Of a stretch of 58,193 nt of DNA, positions 23,353-32,740 are shown in pieces. Position 1 is the stretch's first letter; the number at the start of each line of letters is the position of its first letter. A program made the position numbers and the translations under genes. The notes beneath the pieces are model-generated. The model made no database searches. It was not told the origin of the DNA and saw only the letters and a list, made by a program, of their open reading frames with translations. The stretch is from a virus. The stretch covers positions 1-58,193 of IMG/VR virus record IMGVR_UViG_3300028573_000019; one strand, 5' to 3'.

Positions 23353-23928
23353 ATGGCCGAGCCGACGTTTCACGCGTTTTGGCCGAGCCGTGAATTCGCA
23401 GACCTCGTCCAGCGCATGGAGCGTGTGGCGAAGGCCGACTTCAAACGCGGCATCAATGAGCAGTTCAGTGCCACCGCGATCTTCCTCGTAGGCACTGAGT
23501 TCGAGCGGGCGATGGACCCGTACGGCCGCGGATGGAAGCCCACCACCAGCCGCGACGGAAGAACACTCCGTGACACCGGGCGCCTGCAGAACAGCTTCAC
23601 GCCGTACGGGCGCGCAACGCCAAGCACCTTTGGCATCGGCTCGGGCACCAAGTACGTGGCCGTGCATCAATACGGCGCGACCATCAAGGCCAAGAACGCC
23701 CCGTTCCTGCGCTTCAAAGTGCCGTACGCCACGCGGGTCTTCAACCGGCGTTCCGGCGCGCGCCTGAAGCGGCACCAGGTGCTCTCGAACTGGGTCCAGG
23801 TGCAGCAGGTCACGATTCCGCAGCGCCAGATGGTGCCCGAGGACGACATCGGGGCGGTCTGGATGCAGGCATTCACCGCCGACGTCGACGCCGCGATGAC
23901 CACGGCGATGGACAACACCGTCTCCTAG
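23353..23928 (+). CDS. Mu G-like virion morphogenesis/tail completion protein
   Basis: 191 residues. The family signature is visible as FERAMDPYGRGWKPTT, then TLRDTGRLQNSFTPYG and YVAVHQYGATI, typical of phage virion morphogenesis protein (Mu gpG, tail completion). It acts at the head-tail junction during assembly. Starts three bases after the adaptor gene. Confidence 0.85.
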   Translation: MAEPTFHAFWPSREFADLVQRMERVAKADFKRGINEQFSATAIFLVGTEFERAMDPYGRGWKPTTSRDGRTLRDTGRLQNSFTPYGRATPSTFGIGSGTKYVAVHQYGATIKAKNAPFLRFKVPYATRVFNRRSGARLKRHQVLSNWVQVQQVTIPQRQMVPEDDIGAVWMQAFTADVDAAMTTAMDNTVS

Positions 23929-24408
23929 ATGGCACTCACCGAAATCACCACTGCGATCCAGGCGCTGCTCGGCAGCACGCCAGTGCTCCTGGGCGCGCAG
24001 AACAAGTTGGAGAACTCCGAGCTACCCCGCGTGGTCTTCACGCCCACGGGGGACAAGTTCGGTCCGCCGGAGTCGCTCGACCAGGACGCTCGCCAGCTCT
24101 GGACCCGAAACTCCGGCTGCAGCGTGAGCATCTGGGCCGCGGACATCCCCGGCGTCGAGACGCTCATCAACCAGATCATCTCCGCGATTCACACCGCAGC
24201 AGGCGCGCCGAACTACATGCTCGACGGCGAGGCTGGCTGGCTGGACCAGCAAGGCTCCCTCAGCAACCAGGGCGTCGGCTATGCCTTCCACGTCGCCTTC
24301 AAGGTGCCCGTAACCGACGCGCCGCGGACCACCGCGACCGTCACCACGATTCCGCAGACCAACGTCATGTCCGAGGGCGATCCGCCTGAGGACGAAGACG
24401 CTGGCTAG
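23929..24408 (+). CDS. Putative tail terminator (gp37-like position)
   Basis: 159 residues. Alpha/beta small protein (ITTAIQALLGSTPVLLG, LPRVVFTPTGDKF, SVSIWAADIPGVETLINQII). Tail terminators with this layout lie between the completion protein and sheath in Mu-like phages. The C-terminus is acidic. Assignment mainly by gene order. Confidence 0.6.
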   Translation: MALTEITTAIQALLGSTPVLLGAQNKLENSELPRVVFTPTGDKFGPPESLDQDARQLWTRNSGCSVSIWAADIPGVETLINQIISAIHTAAGAPNYMLDGEAGWLDQQGSLSNQGVGYAFHVAFKVPVTDAPRTTATVTTIPQTNVMSEGDPPEDEDAG

Positions 24409-24423
24409 CGCTCGGAGAGCTCC

Positions 24424-25842
24424 ATGTCCTCGATCCTTCCTGACGTCACCGAGTCCATCCAGGATGGCGCCCTCGGCATCATTCCGGAGTCCACGGACAA
24501 CATCGCCCTGGTCGTTGGCGTGTGCTCCCAGGGCACCACGAACGTCATCCAGAGCTTCGGCGACAAGAAGTCGCTGGTCGCTGCGCTGGGCTCGGGCCCG
24601 CTCGTCGACGCAGCTGCGCTCATCCTCGACACCGCCGGCGGTCCGGTCGACTGCGTGCGCATCGCCGCGACCACGGCAGGAGCCGCTGGCGCGGTCACCA
24701 CCGCGGGCACGGGCACTGCGACGATGACCGTCGCTGGCGCTGCGCTCGACGAATACGTGGTCCAGATCGTGATCACGGCCGCCGGAGCGAACCTCGCGGC
24801 GCTCACCGCGGCGTTCAAGTACACGCTCGATGGCGGCAACAACTGGTCCTCGCCCATCGCGATGCCCGTCGGCGGCGTCTACGCCATCCCGGGCACGAAC
24901 ATCACTGTGACCTTCGCGGACGGCACCTTCGTGGTCGCCGACACCTACAGCTTCAACGCCACCCAGCCGCTCTATGCCGGCTCGGACCTGACCACCACGA
25001 TGGCCGCGATCTTGGCGGACCCGCGCGAGTGGAACTTCCTCTTCGCGGTCGGACCGCCGGCCAGCGAGTCCGCGGCCGCGACGCTCGTGGGCACCCTCGA
25101 CACCATCATGTCGAGCGCGGAGACGTCGTTCCGCTTCGCATTCGCTCTCGTGGAGATCCCCAAGGACACCGACGCGAACATCATCGCGGCGCTGGCGAAC
25201 ACCACGTCGAAGCGCGTGATGGGCTGCGCGGGCACGGAGATGCTCGTCTCGACCGTGAACGGCCTTGTGCGTGAGCGCTCGAGCGCCTACGTCGCTGCGG
25301 CGCGCATCGCCGCCGTGCCCATCCACGAGGACCTGGGCCGCGTCCGCACCGGTCCGGTGCTCGGCGTGAGCTCGCTGGTGCGCGACGAGCGCGCCACGCC
25401 CGGCCTCGACGCTGCGCGGCTGACCACGCTGCGTACGATCGTGGGCCAGCCCGGCTACTACATCACCAACGGCCGCATGCTGGCGCCAGCGGGCAGCGAC
25501 TTCACCTACGTGCAGAACCGCCGGGTGATGGACAAGGCCTGCAAGGTCGCTCGCGACGGACTGATGGAGTACCTGAACGACAGCGTGCGCCTGAACGCGG
25601 ACGGCACGATCCAGGAGATCGACGCGCGCGCGATCGAGGCCTACGTGAACGCCCAGCTCGACGCCGAGCTCGTCAGTGCTGGCCACGCCTCAAGCACCGC
25701 GGTGCTCGTCGACCGGACCCACAACATCGCGTCCGACTCGACCATGCCCGTGACGGTGCGGATCCTGCCGCTGGGCTACGCCAAGTTCATCACGGTCGAC
25801 ATCGGCTTCACCTCGCCGGCGCTCCAGCCGAAGGCCGCGTAG
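24424..25842 (+). CDS. Contractile tail sheath protein
   Basis: 472 residues. The N-terminal SSILPDVTESIQDGALGI and NIALVVGVCSQGTTNVIQSFGDKKSLVAALGSG segments, a beta-rich inserted domain (about 90-190) and the C-terminal region with NRRVMDKACKVARDGLMEYLNDSVR are characteristic of DUF2586-type phage sheath proteins. The sheath contracts to drive the tube through the host envelope, so the virion is a myovirus. Confidence 0.88.
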   Translation: MSSILPDVTESIQDGALGIIPESTDNIALVVGVCSQGTTNVIQSFGDKKSLVAALGSGPLVDAAALILDTAGGPVDCVRIAATTAGAAGAVTTAGTGTATMTVAGAALDEYVVQIVITAAGANLAALTAAFKYTLDGGNNWSSPIAMPVGGVYAIPGTNITVTFADGTFVVADTYSFNATQPLYAGSDLTTTMAAILADPREWNFLFAVGPPASESAAATLVGTLDTIMSSAETSFRFAFALVEIPKDTDANIIAALANTTSKRVMGCAGTEMLVSTVNGLVRERSSAYVAAARIAAVPIHEDLGRVRTGPVLGVSSLVRDERATPGLDAARLTTLRTIVGQPGYYITNGRMLAPAGSDFTYVQNRRVMDKACKVARDGLMEYLNDSVRLNADGTIQEIDARAIEAYVNAQLDAELVSAGHASSTAVLVDRTHNIASDSTMPVTVRILPLGYAKFITVDIGFTSPALQPKAA

Positions 25843-25889
25843 CTCTCGCCCACTCGCGCGCTTCGGCGCCCTGCACCTGAGGCCCCACC

Positions 25890-26351
25890 ATGGCCAATCC
25901 CCTCCAGTTCCCGCTCGTCAACGGCAACCGCTACGCCTGGTCGTCCGTCCGCATCCAGGCGAACGGCCAGCGCTACGTGGGCGTGAAGGGCGTGAACTAC
26001 TCGCAGGAAGTCGCGCCCGGCGAGGTCTACGGCACCCACGCGCAGAAGATCGGCCGCACGCGCGGTGAGGTGAAGCCCGAGGCCAGCATCGAGCTCTACA
26101 AGGAGGAGTTCGACGCGCTCATCAACGACCTGGGCGACGGCTTCTACGAGGTCGAGTTCGAGGTCGTCGTGAGCTTCGACGAGAGCGGACGGGTCATCAC
26201 CGACCAGATTCACAGCTGCCGCATCAAGAAGCCCGACAGCGGCCACAGCCAGGGCCCCGACGCGCTCACCGTGAAGGTGGACCTGGACGTGATGTGGATC
26301 GAGTACAGCGGCAAGAAGCCGCTGAAGACGATGGTCAACGGCATCGTCTAG
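25890..26351 (+). CDS. Tail tube protein
   Basis: 153 residues, beta-rich, with GNRYAWSSVRIQANGQRYVGVKGVNYSQ at the N-terminus and EFEVVVSFDESGRVITDQIHSCRI in the middle. Size and position (between sheath and tail chaperone) fit the tube subunit of contractile tails. Clear ribosome-binding context before the ATG is lacking, though the 47-base gap is short. Confidence 0.8.
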   Translation: MANPLQFPLVNGNRYAWSSVRIQANGQRYVGVKGVNYSQEVAPGEVYGTHAQKIGRTRGEVKPEASIELYKEEFDALINDLGDGFYEVEFEVVVSFDESGRVITDQIHSCRIKKPDSGHSQGPDALTVKVDLDVMWIEYSGKKPLKTMVNGIV

Positions 26352-26387
26352 CCGTCCGCTGTTCACCTCTCACGCGCATCGGGTCCC

Positions 26388-26717
26388 ATGAAGATCTCCA
26401 AAGAGCAGCTCGAGCAAGTGGTGCCGGAGCTGAAGAAGAAGTACGGCGACGACATCCACCTGATCACCGCTGACGGCGATCAGGTCATCGCCCGCGTGCC
26501 GAGCGGCGAGGAGTACCAGCGTTTCCTCGACATGGCCGCGGACGACCGCAAGAAGACCCACGCGCTCGACTCGCTCAGCCGCAGCTGCATCTTGTTCCCG
26601 GCCGCGGCGGAGCTCGACCAGCTCCTAGCGAAGCGTCCGGGCCTCACCACGTCCTTCGGCGCCAAGCTCACCGAGCTCGCCGGTGCCGTCGAGGACGTCG
26701 AAGCAAAAAAACTGTAG
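26388..26717 (+). CDS. Tail assembly chaperone, short product
   Basis: 109 residues, beginning MKISKEQLEQVVPELKKKYGDD. The region EEYQRFLDMAADDRKKTHALDSLSRSCILFP fits gp41-like chaperones that coat the tape measure protein during tail assembly. The 3' end carries a run of seven A (26705-26711) two codons before the stop, a -1 frameshift site that makes a longer product (see next entry). Confidence 0.8.
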   Translation: MKISKEQLEQVVPELKKKYGDDIHLITADGDQVIARVPSGEEYQRFLDMAADDRKKTHALDSLSRSCILFPAAAELDQLLAKRPGLTTSFGAKLTELAGAVEDVEAKKL

Positions 26718-26869
26718 ACCTGCTCCACGCGGCCTGGGTGAACCACTCGCTCGCCGCGCGATGCCTGCGCGAATACCGGCACGGCGAAAATTCCAAACAT
26801 GCTGAGGTTGGCTCGCTGCTCGAGGCGGAGTTCTTTGCCCTCGTACGAGCGACGCTAACCGGGAAGTGA
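26388..26869 (+). CDS. Tail assembly chaperone, -1 frameshift fusion product
   Basis: Reading GCA AAA AAA (slippery A-AAA-AAA at 26705-26711) and slipping back one base continues into ACT GTA GAC, adding 52 residues (TVDLLHAAWVNHSLAARCLR onward) to a stop at 26867-26869. This gives 160 residues. The extension has no start codon of its own and fills the space to the tape measure gene exactly. The layout matches the lambda G/GT and Mu gp41/42 frameshift pairs. Not annotated by simple ORF calling. Confidence 0.85.
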
Positions 26870-26873
26870 CCTC

Positions 26874-28523
26874 GTGGCTGGCAAGCGGCTCACCTGGATC
26901 TTCGAGCTCATGGATCGCGTGAGCGCGCCTGCAAAGGCCGCGGCGCGTGCTCTGGGCTCTGTCGCCGACGCGACCAAGAAGACCGCCGACGCCACGGAGA
27001 AGGCCAGCAGGCACTCGGAGAGCTTGCAGACGCGGCTTGAGAGCACGCTGCGGCTGGGCGAGCGCGCGTTCCATCTGGCCGAGGGCCTCGCGGAGATTGG
27101 GAAGAGCGCGGCGGAGGCGGCCATCGATGCGGCGTCGTTCAAGGAAACGACGACGCTCTCGCTGACGACCGTGTTTGGCAGTGCGGACCGCGCGCAGAAG
27201 GTGCTCAAGGACACGGTGGCCCTTGCGGCACACCTGCCCATCCAGACTGAGGAAGCGATCAACGCCACCACGCGCCTTGCGCTGGCGGGCTTTGACGACC
27301 GCTACCTCGCGCCGCTGGTCACCGCGGCTGCGGACGTGAAGGCCCTGAACCAGGGGCGCAGCGAGGCGATGGAGGCCTTCCTGCGGCAACTCACTGACAT
27401 CAAGTCGGTGGGGCTCTCCGACAGGCACCTGATGTACCTGTCGATGGAGACGCACCTGCCCGAGGACAAGATCCTCGCGAACATCAGCCAACTGACTGGG
27501 CTCAAAGGCACCGAGAAGCAGATCAAGGAGTACATCAGCAAGGGGATGGTGGACCGGAACACGGCCATCAACGCCGTGCTGAAGACGTTGCAGCAGGTCG
27601 AGGGCGGCCAGATTGGCGGGCTCTCGAATCGGCTCGCGGGCACCGTCTCGGGTCTGATGTCCACGCTCAAGAGCCGCAAGCTCGAGCTCCTCATGGATCT
27701 CGATGCGTCTCCCGGCTACGCGACGTTTCGCGAGTTCCTCGGCAACCTGACCACGCTGCTCGACCCGAGCGGCATGTTCGGCAAGAAGGTCTCGAGCAAG
27801 GTCGCCAAAACCTTCAACGCGGTCTTCGGCGGCGCGCTCGGTGACTTCACCGGCAAGGACGGGCTCTTCAACCTCAGCAACACGCTCGACAAGGTCCTGC
27901 GTGGCGCCGAGATGGTGGGCGTGGGCTTCCGCGCGGGCGCGGGCTTCATCCGCAACTTCGCCGAGGAGCTTCTGGATGCCGCGGGCATTGGCGGCGACCT
28001 CTTCGGTCCAGACGGCTCGCTCGACGAGAAGAAGGTGAAGACGATCGTTGACCGCTTCTCGCAGCTCGGCAAGGAGCTCGCGGACGTGGCCGCGAAGATC
28101 GGCGCCATCATCGACCAGGTGTCGGGGATCAGTTCGGGCGGCGGCGCGCTGGCTGAGGCCACCGGGACGCAGGTCTACAAGAGCTACGGTCTACCCGGCC
28201 TCTTCACGGTCGACACAGACAACGAGGGCGGCCTCGGCGCGTCGTTCTTCAAGGGCCCGCTGCAGAGCCCGTTCACCCATCAGGGCGACGCCCACACCGG
28301 CACGTACGCCTCCGACGACACCATCAACCAGTCCATCGGCGGGAACGTCTCGCGCGCGGCCTCACGCATGGGCTCGGGCGCGAACGGCGGCGGTGACCAG
28401 ACCATCAACGTCACCGTGAACGCGCCCGGCGCGACTCGCGAAGACGCGGATCACATTGGCAGGGTCACGGAGGAGGGCGTGAAGAAGACGGCCGCCTTCC
28501 TCAGCTACGGCTACTCAAACTGA
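26874..28523 (+). CDS. Tail tape measure protein
   Basis: 549 residues from a GTG directly after the chaperone. The N-terminal 120 residues are helical coiled coil (ATKKTADATEKASRHSESLQ, then LHLG-type helices), followed by a TMP-core region rich in Ala/Gly/Leu with hydrophobic stretches, and a Gly/Asn-rich C-terminus. It sets tail length; 549 residues predicts a short contractile tail by the usual length rule. Confidence 0.8.
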   Translation: MAGKRLTWIFELMDRVSAPAKAAARALGSVADATKKTADATEKASRHSESLQTRLESTLRLGERAFHLAEGLAEIGKSAAEAAIDAASFKETTTLSLTTVFGSADRAQKVLKDTVALAAHLPIQTEEAINATTRLALAGFDDRYLAPLVTAAADVKALNQGRSEAMEAFLRQLTDIKSVGLSDRHLMYLSMETHLPEDKILANISQLTGLKGTEKQIKEYISKGMVDRNTAINAVLKTLQQVEGGQIGGLSNRLAGTVSGLMSTLKSRKLELLMDLDASPGYATFREFLGNLTTLLDPSGMFGKKVSSKVAKTFNAVFGGALGDFTGKDGLFNLSNTLDKVLRGAEMVGVGFRAGAGFIRNFAEELLDAAGIGGDLFGPDGSLDEKKVKTIVDRFSQLGKELADVAAKIGAIIDQVSGISSGGGALAEATGTQVYKSYGLPGLFTVDTDNEGGLGASFFKGPLQSPFTHQGDAHTGTYASDDTINQSIGGNVSRAASRMGSGANGGGDQTINVTVNAPGATREDADHIGRVTEEGVKKTAAFLSYGYSN

Positions 28524-29176
28524 TGGCCTTCGCGCCCGTCACAGACTTGCTCTCGTCCGCGCAGGGCGTGCGCTCTGGCACAGCGGCCGCAGATGGCTGG
28601 GTGGGCAACCCGGTCGCATGGGACACGCTCAAGGTCGCCGGCGAGATCATGCCGGGCGTCGCCCGCGTGGATCCCGAGCGCGAGTACGAGGTCGACCGTA
28701 AGCGCACGGCAGGCGCCGACGGCGCCACGCTCACGGGCTTCGGCCACATGCCCGCCAAGGTGAAGATCAACCTGCGGCTGTGGAGCGACGAGCAGTTCCA
28801 GCGCTTCAAGAACATCCTGCCCACCATCTTCCCGAAGCCGAAGAAGGGGCGGCCGGTTCCAGTCGACGTCTCGCATCCCGCGCTTTCGGTTCTCGGGATT
28901 CGTTCGCTCTACTTCACGAAGATCAGCGCTCCACGACCCTCGTCGACGCCTGGCGTCTTCGAGGTGCCGCTCGAGGCGGTCGAGTTCCTGCCGGTCTCGA
29001 CGGCCAACATCACGCTCACGCCGAACCAGAGCGCTGCCTCTGGCGATGCTCTCGCGGGCATCAATTACGCCGGCGCCTCGGGCAAGCTGCCCTTGCCGCC
29101 GATCAACCCCCTCGACACGCTGCTTTCGAACGGGCTCCTGCCACCAAGCGAAGACTCTAGCGACACGGGGCCGTAG
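28523..29176 (+). CDS. Tail/baseplate protein, unassigned
   Basis: 217 residues, start overlapping the tape measure stop. Beta-rich (LTGFGHMPAKVKINLRLWSDEQFQRFKNIL, then PVDVSHPALSVLGIRSLYFTKI). It occupies the position of the Mu gp43/gp44 proteins or LysM-type sheath-initiator proteins between tape measure and hub. I cannot give a family; structural role by position. Confidence 0.5.
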   Translation: MAFAPVTDLLSSAQGVRSGTAAADGWVGNPVAWDTLKVAGEIMPGVARVDPEREYEVDRKRTAGADGATLTGFGHMPAKVKINLRLWSDEQFQRFKNILPTIFPKPKKGRPVPVDVSHPALSVLGIRSLYFTKISAPRPSSTPGVFEVPLEAVEFLPVSTANITLTPNQSAASGDALAGINYAGASGKLPLPPINPLDTLLSNGLLPPSEDSSDTGP

Positions 29177-29179
29177 ACC

Positions 29180-30502
29180 ATGGCGCTCGTCACCATCAAC
29201 GGCTTCAACGTCATCCGGTCACACGTCACGCTGCCGCGCACGGGTCGGTGGGTGGCGGAATTCGTGGTCGACGCCGAGGACGCTAGCGAGCTCTCGGGCG
29301 AGCTCGAGGTGCAGCTGGGCTCGAAGCTCAAGTTGATCGGGACCGCCAAGCGCTCGGGGCCGTACCTGCAGAAGGTGAAGATCCAGGCCGTGGGTGGCGC
29401 GGGAGGCCTGCTCAAGCTCCTTCAGCCCAAGGCCTATCAGGGCGTGCCGTTGCGGATTCCGCTCTCGGACGCCCTCGCCGAAGTGGGCGAGTCGCTGTCG
29501 GCGGACGCAGACCCGAACGTCCTGGACACGGTGCTGCCGTTCTGGACGCGCATGGCCATGGAGCTCGGCGAAGAGCTGCGTGGCCTCACGCGCGCGGCGC
29601 CGGCGGGCACCACCGGGCGGATCTTGCCGGATGGGTCGTTCTGGATGGGCGTGGAGACGTGGCCGACGCAGGACATCGGTGACTTCAACCTCATCGACGA
29701 TCACCGAGGGCAGGGCGAGGTGCTCTGCGGCATTGAAGAGCCACAACTTCTGCCGGGCACGACGTTCCTGGACCGCCGCGTCCAGGAGGTCATCTACGAG
29801 ATCGATTCGAACCGCGTGCGCATGAACGTGCAGTTCGTGCCCGACGCGACCGACGATGAACCGCAGCCGCTGACGATGGCCGCGGACCTGGACTACGTGG
29901 TTCAGAAGCAGCTGAAGCGCGCTCGCTACATGGGGGCTTACCCCGCGCGCGTGGTGCAGCAGAATGGCGACCTCTCGCTCGAGCTCGAGCTCGACTCCGA
30001 GGACGTTCCTGGCCTGAGCAACGTGCCGCTGCGCGCGTTCGCGCCGGGAGCAGTGGTGAAGGTCGCGCCGAACTCGCGCGTCACGGTGGTTTTCGAGAAT
30101 GGAGATCCGCAGCATCCGGTCGCCGTGCAGTGGGACGCCGGCGCCGGCTCGGCGACGAACGTCGAGGTGCACGCGAGCGTGCAGGCCGCGCTCGTGGCGC
30201 CAGCGGTGATGCTGGGGAGCACGGAGGCGGTGGAACCGCTGGTGCTCGGGGCTACATGGAAGACCAGTGAGGACTCGTACGATCTGACTTTCTACGCAGC
30301 CTGCCAGGCGCTCCAGACCATTTTGGTGCCGCCATCTGGACCGCCGCCGACGACAGTCGCAGAGCTCGTTGCCGCTCTGACAGTCTTCATCGGGGTGATT
30401 GGTGGGGCTCCGCAAACGCCCGTGCCAGCACCCACCTCGGCCATCGGCAAGCGGCTGCTCGATCGGCTCGAGGAACTCTCCGCGGTGAGCAAGACGCTCT
30501 AG
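29180..30502 (+). CDS. Baseplate hub/spike-type protein
   Basis: 440 residues. The N-terminal two-thirds look like a tail hub (VTINGFNVIRSHVTLPRTGRWVAEF, then LGSKLKLIGTAKRSGPYLQKV). The region near residue 310 contains VTVVFENGDPQHPVAVQWD, the OB-fold pattern of gpV/gp45-type spike proteins. A hub-spike fusion is possible. It forms the central baseplate part that punctures the outer membrane. Confidence 0.65.
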   Translation: MALVTINGFNVIRSHVTLPRTGRWVAEFVVDAEDASELSGELEVQLGSKLKLIGTAKRSGPYLQKVKIQAVGGAGGLLKLLQPKAYQGVPLRIPLSDALAEVGESLSADADPNVLDTVLPFWTRMAMELGEELRGLTRAAPAGTTGRILPDGSFWMGVETWPTQDIGDFNLIDDHRGQGEVLCGIEEPQLLPGTTFLDRRVQEVIYEIDSNRVRMNVQFVPDATDDEPQPLTMAADLDYVVQKQLKRARYMGAYPARVVQQNGDLSLELELDSEDVPGLSNVPLRAFAPGAVVKVAPNSRVTVVFENGDPQHPVAVQWDAGAGSATNVEVHASVQAALVAPAVMLGSTEAVEPLVLGATWKTSEDSYDLTFYAACQALQTILVPPSGPPPTTVAELVAALTVFIGVIGGAPQTPVPAPTSAIGKRLLDRLEELSAVSKTL

Positions 30503-31050
30503 CGGTACTCGAGGTGCAGCGGTCCCTTCCAGTCGGAGGGTGGCGAAGGCGCCTGGGTGACGGTGCTGAAGTCGATGACGTTCAGGCTCGAAAACTGGGC
30601 CACTAAATCAGAATCGCATCCGCCATCGGAGAGCATCACTGCAGCAAGACTTGGATCGGCGACGAAGGCCGACGATGCGGCCGGACGCTCCCAGTATCCG
30701 TCCTGGCCTTGGATCGTGAAGACCTCGAGCGGATAGGGCGAGCCGAGGACTCGCGCATCGGCGGGAATGAGCCTCTGAGAACCTGTGCACTGCGCGTTGT
30801 CGTATCCGACGAGCATGCTCGGAGGCACGACAGAGCCCGTTGTCACGTTGACCGGATACATGTCGTTCGAAGCATCGAGATGGTGAGCGAAGCCATAGAG
30901 GTCCACGAAGCCGTCCAGCGTGACCTGGGCTCCAGTCGAGTCCACCCAGACGATGTTCTTCGCATTCGGTCCGGGCGGGCCAACGGGGCCTTGCTTGCCC
31001 TCGCACGCCGCGAACAGCAGCGCCGCCGCGACCGTGATGTTCCGAAGCAT
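30499..31050 (-). CDS. Predicted lipoprotein, antisense to the tail operon
   Basis: 183 residues from the ATG at 31050 (GGAG upstream). The N-terminus MLRNITVAAALLFAAC is a lipoprotein signal with lipobox LFAAC (Cys16), followed by a short collagen-like GPVGPPGP repeat and a soluble domain. It is the only minus-strand gene within 37 kb of rightward genes, so it must have its own promoter and may be expressed in the lysogen as a moron. GAAACGGAATTC at 31063-31074, just upstream, is the reverse complement of the ATTCCGTTTC stretch in the cI-cro operator. Function unknown. Confidence 0.75.
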   Translation of the reverse strand: MLRNITVAAALLFAACEGKQGPVGPPGPNAKNIVWVDSTGAQVTLDGFVDLYGFAHHLDASNDMYPVNVTTGSVVPPSMLVGYDNAQCTGSQRLIPADARVLGSPYPLEVFTIQGQDGYWERPAASSAFVADPSLAAVMLSDGGCDSDLVAQFSSLNVIDFSTVTQAPSPPSDWKGPLHLEYR

Positions 31051-31105
31051 GTAGGTCTCCAAGAAACGGAATTCCCAGCCTAGGCCAACCGGCCATCGCG
31101 ATTCC

Positions 31106-31591
31106 ATGTCCCTCGAGTTTCCACTCGGATATCCCCTCGGCTTGCCCGAGGTGCCAGCGACGGACCTGAGCGGTGAGGCCATCGGCTTTGCGCTCGACCC
31201 GGCCGCGGCCACGCTCGGCGTGGATATCGGCAGCGTGCCCGACATCGATCCGACGTTGGCGCTGGTGAGCGGTTACCAGGCCCTCGGTGAGTCGATCGCG
31301 CGCCGCCTCGAGACGCCGCGCGGCGGTCTCTTCTACGACGGCGACTACGGCACGGACATCCGCGGCCGACTGAACGACAGCTTCACACCCGCCGAGATCT
31401 TCTCGCTGCAGTCGGACATCGAAGCCGAGGCTGAGAAAGAGGAGCGCGTGCAGTCCGCATCCGCGACGGTGACGTTCGATGCAGCCTCGAGTTCCATGAA
31501 CATCCAGCTGGGCGTTGTTGCTGCCACTGGCCCCTTTCGATTCGTGCTCTCCGCTGACGCGCTCTCGGTGCAGCTCCTCGACGCCTCCTGA
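31106..31591 (+). CDS. Baseplate wedge protein (gp25/gpW-like, Mu gp46 position)
   Basis: 161 residues. Contains the typical LVSGYQALGESIARRLETPRGGLFYDGDYGTDIRG motif seen in gp25/gp46 baseplate proteins and an EIFSLQSDIEAEAEKEERVQSA helix. Initiates or connects the wedge to the sheath. It is followed closely by baseplate J and tail protein I genes as in Mu. Confidence 0.8.
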   Translation: MSLEFPLGYPLGLPEVPATDLSGEAIGFALDPAAATLGVDIGSVPDIDPTLALVSGYQALGESIARRLETPRGGLFYDGDYGTDIRGRLNDSFTPAEIFSLQSDIEAEAEKEERVQSASATVTFDAASSSMNIQLGVVAATGPFRFVLSADALSVQLLDAS

Positions 31592-31594
31592 CCA

Positions 31595-32740
31595 ATGGCC
31601 GCTCCCAATCTTCAAGACCTGCTCGCGCCGCAGACGGCCGACCAGGAGAAGTCCACGCTGCTCTCGCGGCTGGCGGGCAAGGCTTTTCCCGTCACCACGT
31701 GGCAGTCGGGTGGCGTCGCTCGGACGATCATCGAGCTCATCGCACAGGGCCTGGCCGACGCGACCGCGCTCATCGCGAATGTCGCCGCTGGGGGCTTCGT
31801 TGGCTATGCCGCTGGCGCGTGGCTGACGCTGCTGGCCAAGCAGCTCTACGACCTCGACAGAAAGCTCGCGGTGGTCACGCAGGGAACGTGCGTGCTCACT
31901 GCGGCTGCCAACTCGAGCGGCTTCACGATCGCGCCGGGTCAGATCGTAGCGAAGAGCTCGAGCGGGCTTCGGTTCTCGAACATGAACGGCGGCAGCCTCG
32001 TCGCCGGCGGCACGCTGTCGCTGACGTTCCAGGGTGAGAGCGCGGGTTCCGCCTACAACGTTGGTGTCGGGGCGATCACGGTGATGGTCACGCCGCTTCC
32101 GGGCGTGGCGATCAACAACCCGGACAACGGCAGCGGAACGTGGATCACCAGCCAGGGCACCGACGACGAGAACGATGCGTCACTGCAGGCTCGGTGTCAC
32201 GCGCGCTGGCCGTCGCTGGGCTCTGCTCCGACGCAAGACGTCTTCAACCTCTGGGCGGTGACCGCAGACGCGACCGTCACGCGCACGAAGGTGCTTCAGG
32301 ACGCCACGACGCCTGGCCAGGTTGACCTGTATCTCGCCGGTTCGAGCGGTGGTGTGAGCGGCGGCGCGGTGGCAAACGTGCAGGCGTATGTGAATCCGCG
32401 GCTCCCGGTCACGAACACGTGCGTGGCCTCGAGTGCGACGAACGAGCTCATCGACGTCGTTGCCACACTCTACGTCCACGCCGGCTTCGAGACGTCGGCC
32501 CAGGATGCCGCGAACTCGAACCTCGTCGCCTACATGAACGGGGTCGACATCGACGGCGTGGTCTACGAGTCCGACGTGATCGAGGCGCTTCAGTCGCCCC
32601 AGGGCGTCCGCAACGTCACGCTCACCAAGCTCTGCCGCGACGCAGTCGGCACCGGGGTGGGGGACATCGATCTCAGCCTCATCTCCGGCGCAGCGCGCGT
32701 CGCCACGCTCTCGGCGGCGATCACCATCGTCACGGTCTGA
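31595..32740 (+). CDS. Baseplate J-like protein (Mu gp47-like)
   Basis: 381 residues. Family features: TWQSGGVARTIIELIAQGLADATALIANVAAGGFV, then ITVMVTPLPGVAINNPD, and the core DENDASLQARCHARWPSLGS and VYESDVIEALQSPQGVRNVTL. These proteins form the wedge ring of contractile tails. One gene before tail protein I. Confidence 0.85.
   Translation: MAAPNLQDLLAPQTADQEKSTLLSRLAGKAFPVTTWQSGGVARTIIELIAQGLADATALIANVAAGGFVGYAAGAWLTLLAKQLYDLDRKLAVVTQGTCVLTAAANSSGFTIAPGQIVAKSSSGLRFSNMNGGSLVAGGTLSLTFQGESAGSAYNVGVGAITVMVTPLPGVAINNPDNGSGTWITSQGTDDENDASLQARCHARWPSLGSAPTQDVFNLWAVTADATVTRTKVLQDATTPGQVDLYLAGSSGGVSGGAVANVQAYVNPRLPVTNTCVASSATNELIDVVATLYVHAGFETSAQDAANSNLVAYMNGVDIDGVVYESDVIEALQSPQGVRNVTLTKLCRDAVGTGVGDIDLSLISGAARVATLSAAITIVTV

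Noticed and set aside
24022-25686. 554-codon minus-strand frame over the sheath gene
   Set aside because: Antisense shadow; Arg/His/Val-rich without domain, opposite to a well-supported sheath protein.
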